Assembly: GCA_021784205.1 (NCBI GenBank) | Contig: JAJXTB010000119.1 | Location: 1-7,421, forward strand | Length of the DNA stretch: 7,421 nt | Direction: 5' to 3' | Source of the DNA: Actinomycetes bacterium | GTDB lineage: Bacteria > Actinomycetota > Acidimicrobiia > Acidimicrobiales > RAAP-2 | The notes under the pieces: generated by a model | The model's database searches: none | Told to the model about the DNA's origin: nothing | The model's input: only the letters and a program-made list of their open reading frames with translations | Program-made: the position numbers and the translations under genes | Part shown: one piece after another, positions 4,858-7,421 of the stretch | How positions within the stretch are numbered: the stretch's first letter is position 1 | Layout: each line of letters starts with the position of its first letter

Positions 4858-6042
4858 ATGTCGTCGAACAGTCGCAACACCGAATTGCGCCCCGAGGATT
4901 TTCTCAACATCGATGGGAACCTGTCCGAGGAGGAACTCGCGATTCGAGACACCGTTCGCAAATTCGTGCGTGACAAAGTCGAACCGAACGTCGCCGAGTG
5001 GTTCGAGGAGGGGCGTAGTCCCGTCGGGCTGATGAAGGAATTAGGTGCGCTCGGCGTGCTCGGGATGCACCTGGAGGGCTACGGCTGTGCCGGTACGAGC
5101 GCGACGGCCTACGGCCTGGCTTGCCTCGAGTTGGAGGCGGGCGACAGCGGTATCCGCAGCCTGGTGTCGGTGCAGGGCTCGCTGGCGATGTTCGCCATCC
5201 ACCACTGGGGATCCGAGGAACAGAAGCAGGAGTGGCTACCCCAGATGGCCGCCGGCGACGCGGTCGGTTGTTTCGGACTCACCGAACCAGACGCTGGATC
5301 GGACCCTGGCTCGATGCGCACCAGCGCTCGCCGGGACGGGTCGGACTGGATCCTCAACGGTCAGAAGATGTGGATCACGAACGGCTCGGTCGCCGACGTC
5401 GCGATCGTCTGGGCCCGTACCGACGAAGGCATCCGAGGCTTCGTCGTGCCCAAGGGAACGCCGGGTTTCTCAAGCCAGGAGATCAAGAAGAAGCTCTCCT
5501 TGCGGGCGTCGGTGACCTCTGAGCTCTTGTTGACCGACGTTCGCCTACCCGCCTCGGCTCAGTTGCCCGAAGCGACCTCACTGCGCGGTCCCTTGTCGTG
5601 CCTCAATGAGGCGCGGTACGGGATTGTCTGGGGCGCCGTCGGAGCAGCTCGCTCGTGCTTCGAGTCCGCCCTCAACTACGCCGGCGAACGCCAGGTCTTC
5701 GGTAAGCCCGTGGCGTCCTACCAGATCCAACAGCAAAAGCTCGCCCTGATGTCGCTCGCGGTCAACCGCTCCTACCTCCTCGCGCTTCACCTGGGGCGCT
5801 TAAAGGACAGCGGTCAGCTGCGGCCCGAGCACGTGAGCATGGGCAAACTCAACAACGTCAACGACGCGCTCGAGGTGGCGCGCACGGCTCGCCAGGTGCT
5901 CGGCGCCAATGGCATCTCGCTCGAGTATCCGGTCATCCGTCACATGGTGAATCTGGAGTCGGTGGTGACCTATGAAGGCACGGCCGACGTTCACGCACTG
6001 GTCATCGGTGGCGCACTGACGGGTATCCAGGCGTTCCGATAG
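4858..6042 (+). CDS. gcdH: Glutaryl-CoA dehydrogenase (acyl-CoA dehydrogenase family)
   Basis: This cytoplasmic FAD enzyme oxidises and decarboxylates glutaryl-CoA to crotonyl-CoA, in lysine, tryptophan and aromatic-acid breakdown, passing electrons to an electron-transfer flavoprotein. The ATG at 4858 gives 394 residues, the family's usual length without a transit peptide; AGGGA lies 6 bases upstream. A GTG at 4852 is an alternative start. The order is N-terminal helical domain (about 20-135), beta domain with LTEPDAGSD (141-149), KMWITN (170-175) and SLRAS (214-218), then the C-terminal helical domain with RQVFGKP (278-284). YEG (372-374) holds the catalytic base Glu373. Two features separate it from ordinary acyl-CoA dehydrogenases. 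Glu93 and Arg100-Ser101 in DSGIRS match the glutarate-carboxylate site (Arg94 in the human enzyme). Tyr372 before the base is typical of decarboxylating members. It ends facing the SDR gene. Confidence 0.95.
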   Translation: MSSNSRNTELRPEDFLNIDGNLSEEELAIRDTVRKFVRDKVEPNVAEWFEEGRSPVGLMKELGALGVLGMHLEGYGCAGTSATAYGLACLELEAGDSGIRSLVSVQGSLAMFAIHHWGSEEQKQEWLPQMAAGDAVGCFGLTEPDAGSDPGSMRTSARRDGSDWILNGQKMWITNGSVADVAIVWARTDEGIRGFVVPKGTPGFSSQEIKKKLSLRASVTSELLLTDVRLPASAQLPEATSLRGPLSCLNEARYGIVWGAVGAARSCFESALNYAGERQVFGKPVASYQIQQQKLALMSLAVNRSYLLALHLGRLKDSGQLRPEHVSMGKLNNVNDALEVARTARQVLGANGISLEYPVIRHMVNLESVVTYEGTADVHALVIGGALTGIQAFR

Positions 6043-6043
6043 A

Positions 6044-6079
6044 GCGAGTCCGACGTCGCTGAGGACGTTGCTCACTCGC
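6044..6079. terminator. Shared hairpin between convergent gcdH and SDR gene
   Basis: GCGAGT (6044-6049) pairs with ACTCGC (6074-6079). Inside it, CGACGTC (6051-6057) pairs with GACGTTG (6064-6070) through one G-T pair, closing a 6-base loop. The two stems are joined by a small internal loop. The structure starts two bases after the gcdH stop in the 71-base gap between convergent genes, so it could terminate both. No T-run is present on either side. Confidence 0.55.
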
Positions 6080-6113
6080 GCCCGCGCCCTGGCGCCGCGA
6101 CGTTCGCCGCGCG

Positions 6114-6875
6114 TTAGACGGCCGACCAGCCGTTGTCCACCGGCAGGATTGCCCCGCTCAGGTTGCTCGCCGCGTCCGAGGCCAAGAAGACGATCGCCGC
6201 AGCGATCTCCTCGGGGGAGGCGACCCGACCCACGTTGGGCCGGTAGATTCCGACGTTCGCGGGACCGGTGGCGTCCGGCCTGATCGAGACTTCGAGGTTG
6301 GTGGCCACTCCGCCCGGGGCGACCGCGTTGACCCGGATACCGTGGTCGCGGTACATGACCGCCGCCGACTTGGTCAGCCCGATGACGCCGTGCTTGGAGA
6401 CGGTGTAGGCCGTGCCCGCCGCGCTGCCGCGCAAGCCGGCCTCGGAAGCGGTGTAGACGATGGATCCCCGGCCTCGCTCCAACATGTGCGGCACCACGGC
6501 GCGGGTGAGCAGGAACGGTGCCGTGAGGTTGATGCGGATCAGTCGCTCCCATACGGCGTCGCTCACCTCGTGCGGTGCGGTCATATCGTCCATGATTCCG
6601 GCGTTGCAGATGAGTACGTCGAGTGCACCGAACTCTCGAAGCGTCGTGGTGACGACGTCGTCGACGACGGCCGCATCGCTGAGGTCGCCAACGACGGTGA
6701 CCGATTGGCCACCCGCGTCGCGGATCGCCGCCGCCGCGTCATTCGCGCTGGCGGCGTTCAGGTCCGCGATGACAACGGCCGCGCCGAGGGATCCCAGGCG
6801 CAACGCGGTCGCTCGCCCGATGCCCGAGCCGCCCCCGGTGACCACGGCCACCTTTCCGTCGAACTCCTTGGTCAT
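6114..6875 (-). CDS. Short-chain dehydrogenase/reductase (classical SDR, NAD-preferring)
   Basis: This 253-residue cytoplasmic oxidoreductase of the classical SDR family interconverts an alcohol and a ketone with a nicotinamide cofactor. The ATG at 6875 has GGAG 5-6 bases upstream; an in-frame extension to 6959 would run through the promoter and is rejected. Motifs are the cofactor loop TGGGSGIG (13-20), Asp38 at the end of the second beta strand (which favours NAD over NADP), Asp64, NAG (91-93), catalytic Asn116, and Ser144 with Tyr157 and Lys161 (YTVSK). RVNAVAPGGVATNL follows, as in FabG-like and hydroxysteroid-type members. The C-terminus ends in a typical GAILPVDNGW. The substrate cannot be told from motifs; 3-hydroxyacyl-CoA, steroid or small alcohols are all possible. 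It converges with gcdH and is divergent from a TetR gene, its likely regulator. Confidence 0.93.
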   Translation of the reverse strand: MTKEFDGKVAVVTGGGSGIGRATALRLGSLGAAVVIADLNAASANDAAAAIRDAGGQSVTVVGDLSDAAVVDDVVTTTLREFGALDVLICNAGIMDDMTAPHEVSDAVWERLIRINLTAPFLLTRAVVPHMLERGRGSIVYTASEAGLRGSAAGTAYTVSKHGVIGLTKSAAVMYRDHGIRVNAVAPGGVATNLEVSIRPDATGPANVGIYRPNVGRVASPEEIAAAIVFLASDAASNLSGAILPVDNGWSAV

Positions 6876-6931
6876 GCTGTCTCCTTTCGCGAGGTCGAGT
6901 ACTGAAGCGTCGCGGTGGCCCGTACGTGGAA

Positions 6932-6968
6932 CTGACCCCAGCCTAGGGTTTACTGGCATACTGTGCCA
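6932..6968 (+). promoter_or_regulatory. Palindrome and candidate promoter between the SDR and TetR genes
   Basis: TGGCA (6954-6958) and TGCCA (6964-6968) form a dyad with a 5-base spacer. A CATACT (6957-6962) overlapping the dyad could be a -10 box, with CTGACC (6932-6937) as a poor -35 at a long 19-base spacing. The dyad lies about 80 bases upstream of the SDR start and 44 bases upstream of the tetR start. TetR-family proteins commonly repress themselves and a divergent neighbour from one such site, so this is the best operator candidate. The promoter match itself is weak. Confidence 0.4.
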
Positions 6969-7011
6969 CTAAGCAAACCGCGACGGCGTCGTGGGAAGGG
7001 ATCGCACACCG

Positions 7012-7421
7012 ATGGACGAAGAACCTCAGCCCGCGCGGGTCGGTCGACCCGTGAGCAGCCCCTCGGCGCGCCGGTCGCGCGACCGACGAATCGCGCTCGT
7101 GGCGCTCGAGCTCTTCGAGACCCGGGGCGTCGGCCCGACCACGGTGGCCGAGATCGCCAGCGCGGCGAACATTTCGGTTCGATCGTTCTGGCGTTACTTC
7201 GTCTCCAAGGAAGACGCCGTCCGACCTCTGCTCGAGGAGGGCCTTCGTGACGCACTGGAGCGGTTGGGGGGTGTGGCGCGCGGCCAGTCATTCGCCGGCG
7301 CCTGGGCCGACCCGTCTGCGCGCGAGGGCGAGGACGTCGACGTTGTGGTGAGGCTGTTGCGACTGGCGGACCGTGAACCCGCGATCAACGCGGTGTGGCT
7401 AGGGGTTCACCACGACGCGAC
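7012..7421 (+). CDS. TetR-family transcriptional regulator, N-terminal part
   Basis: The frame opens at ATG 7012, has AAGGGA about 10 bases upstream, and runs without a stop to the right edge, giving 136 residues of an incomplete protein. An alternative GTG start lies at 7051. After a basic, disordered lead (1-25), the DNA-binding domain spans about 24-74. It includes ALVALELFETRGVGPTTVAEI (28-48) and the recognition region ANISVRSFWRYFVSKED (52-68), the usual TetR signature. The ligand-binding domain begins near residue 75 and is cut off, so the effector cannot be inferred. The gene is divergent from the SDR gene, with a palindrome between them, which suggests it represses the SDR and itself. 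Control of gcdH is possible but unsupported. Confidence 0.9.
   Translation, partial: MDEEPQPARVGRPVSSPSARRSRDRRIALVALELFETRGVGPTTVAEIASAANISVRSFWRYFVSKEDAVRPLLEEGLRDALERLGGVARGQSFAGAWADPSAREGEDVDVVVRLLRLADREPAINAVWLGVHHDA

Noticed and set aside
5800..6552. Minus-strand open frame of 250 codons across the gcdH end and SDR gene
   Set aside because: It crosses the convergent terminator and is out of frame with the clearly supported SDR; its composition is shadow-like.

Overview
The window is high-GC DNA, GC-rich at third codon positions in most genes, with GTG starts and purine-rich ribosome binding sites. The gene set is a cobalamin-dependent ribonucleotide reductase, a glutaryl-CoA dehydrogenase, a membrane fatty-acid desaturase, an SDR oxidoreductase, a TetR regulator, and a hypothetical protein of a type I associate with actinobacteria. 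Together these suggest a chromosomal segment of a free-living actinobacterium, possibly of an acidimicrobial type. The lineage is inferred from gene style, not from a marker gene. I see no insertion sequence, phage gene, CRISPR array, rRNA or convincing tRNA.

Layout, left to right. Positions 1-479 (+) hold the C-terminal end of nrdJ, cut by the window edge. It is followed by a spacer with two inverted repeats, one a perfect 13-bp stem that probably ends transcription. Positions 728-1729 (+) encode a conserved hypothetical protein with a Trp-rich core and an unusual C-terminal extension. A weakly coding gap of about 240 bp follows. Three minus-strand genes come next: a small three-helix membrane protein (1974-2372), a fatty-acid desaturase with three histidine boxes (2537-3643), and a small secreted or anchored protein (4039-4524). 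About 395 bp of gene-free DNA separates the last two. The secreted-protein gene is divergent from gcdH (4858-6042, +) across 333 bp, and three dyad elements sit in tandem just upstream of gcdH. gcdH converges on an SDR gene (6114-6875, -) over a shared hairpin. The SDR gene is divergent from a TetR-family regulator (7012 to the right edge, +), with a palindrome between them.

How the genes may work together: gcdH, the SDR and the TetR regulator could form a small acyl-CoA or dicarboxylate catabolic locus, with the TetR protein controlling itself and the SDR. That is inference from arrangement only. The desaturase appears to be a single-gene unit with its own upstream dyads and a hairpin just after its stop. 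I found no clearly new multi-gene system. The most interesting items are the tandem dyads before gcdH, the two-part hypothetical protein at 728-1729, and the structured spacer after nrdJ.
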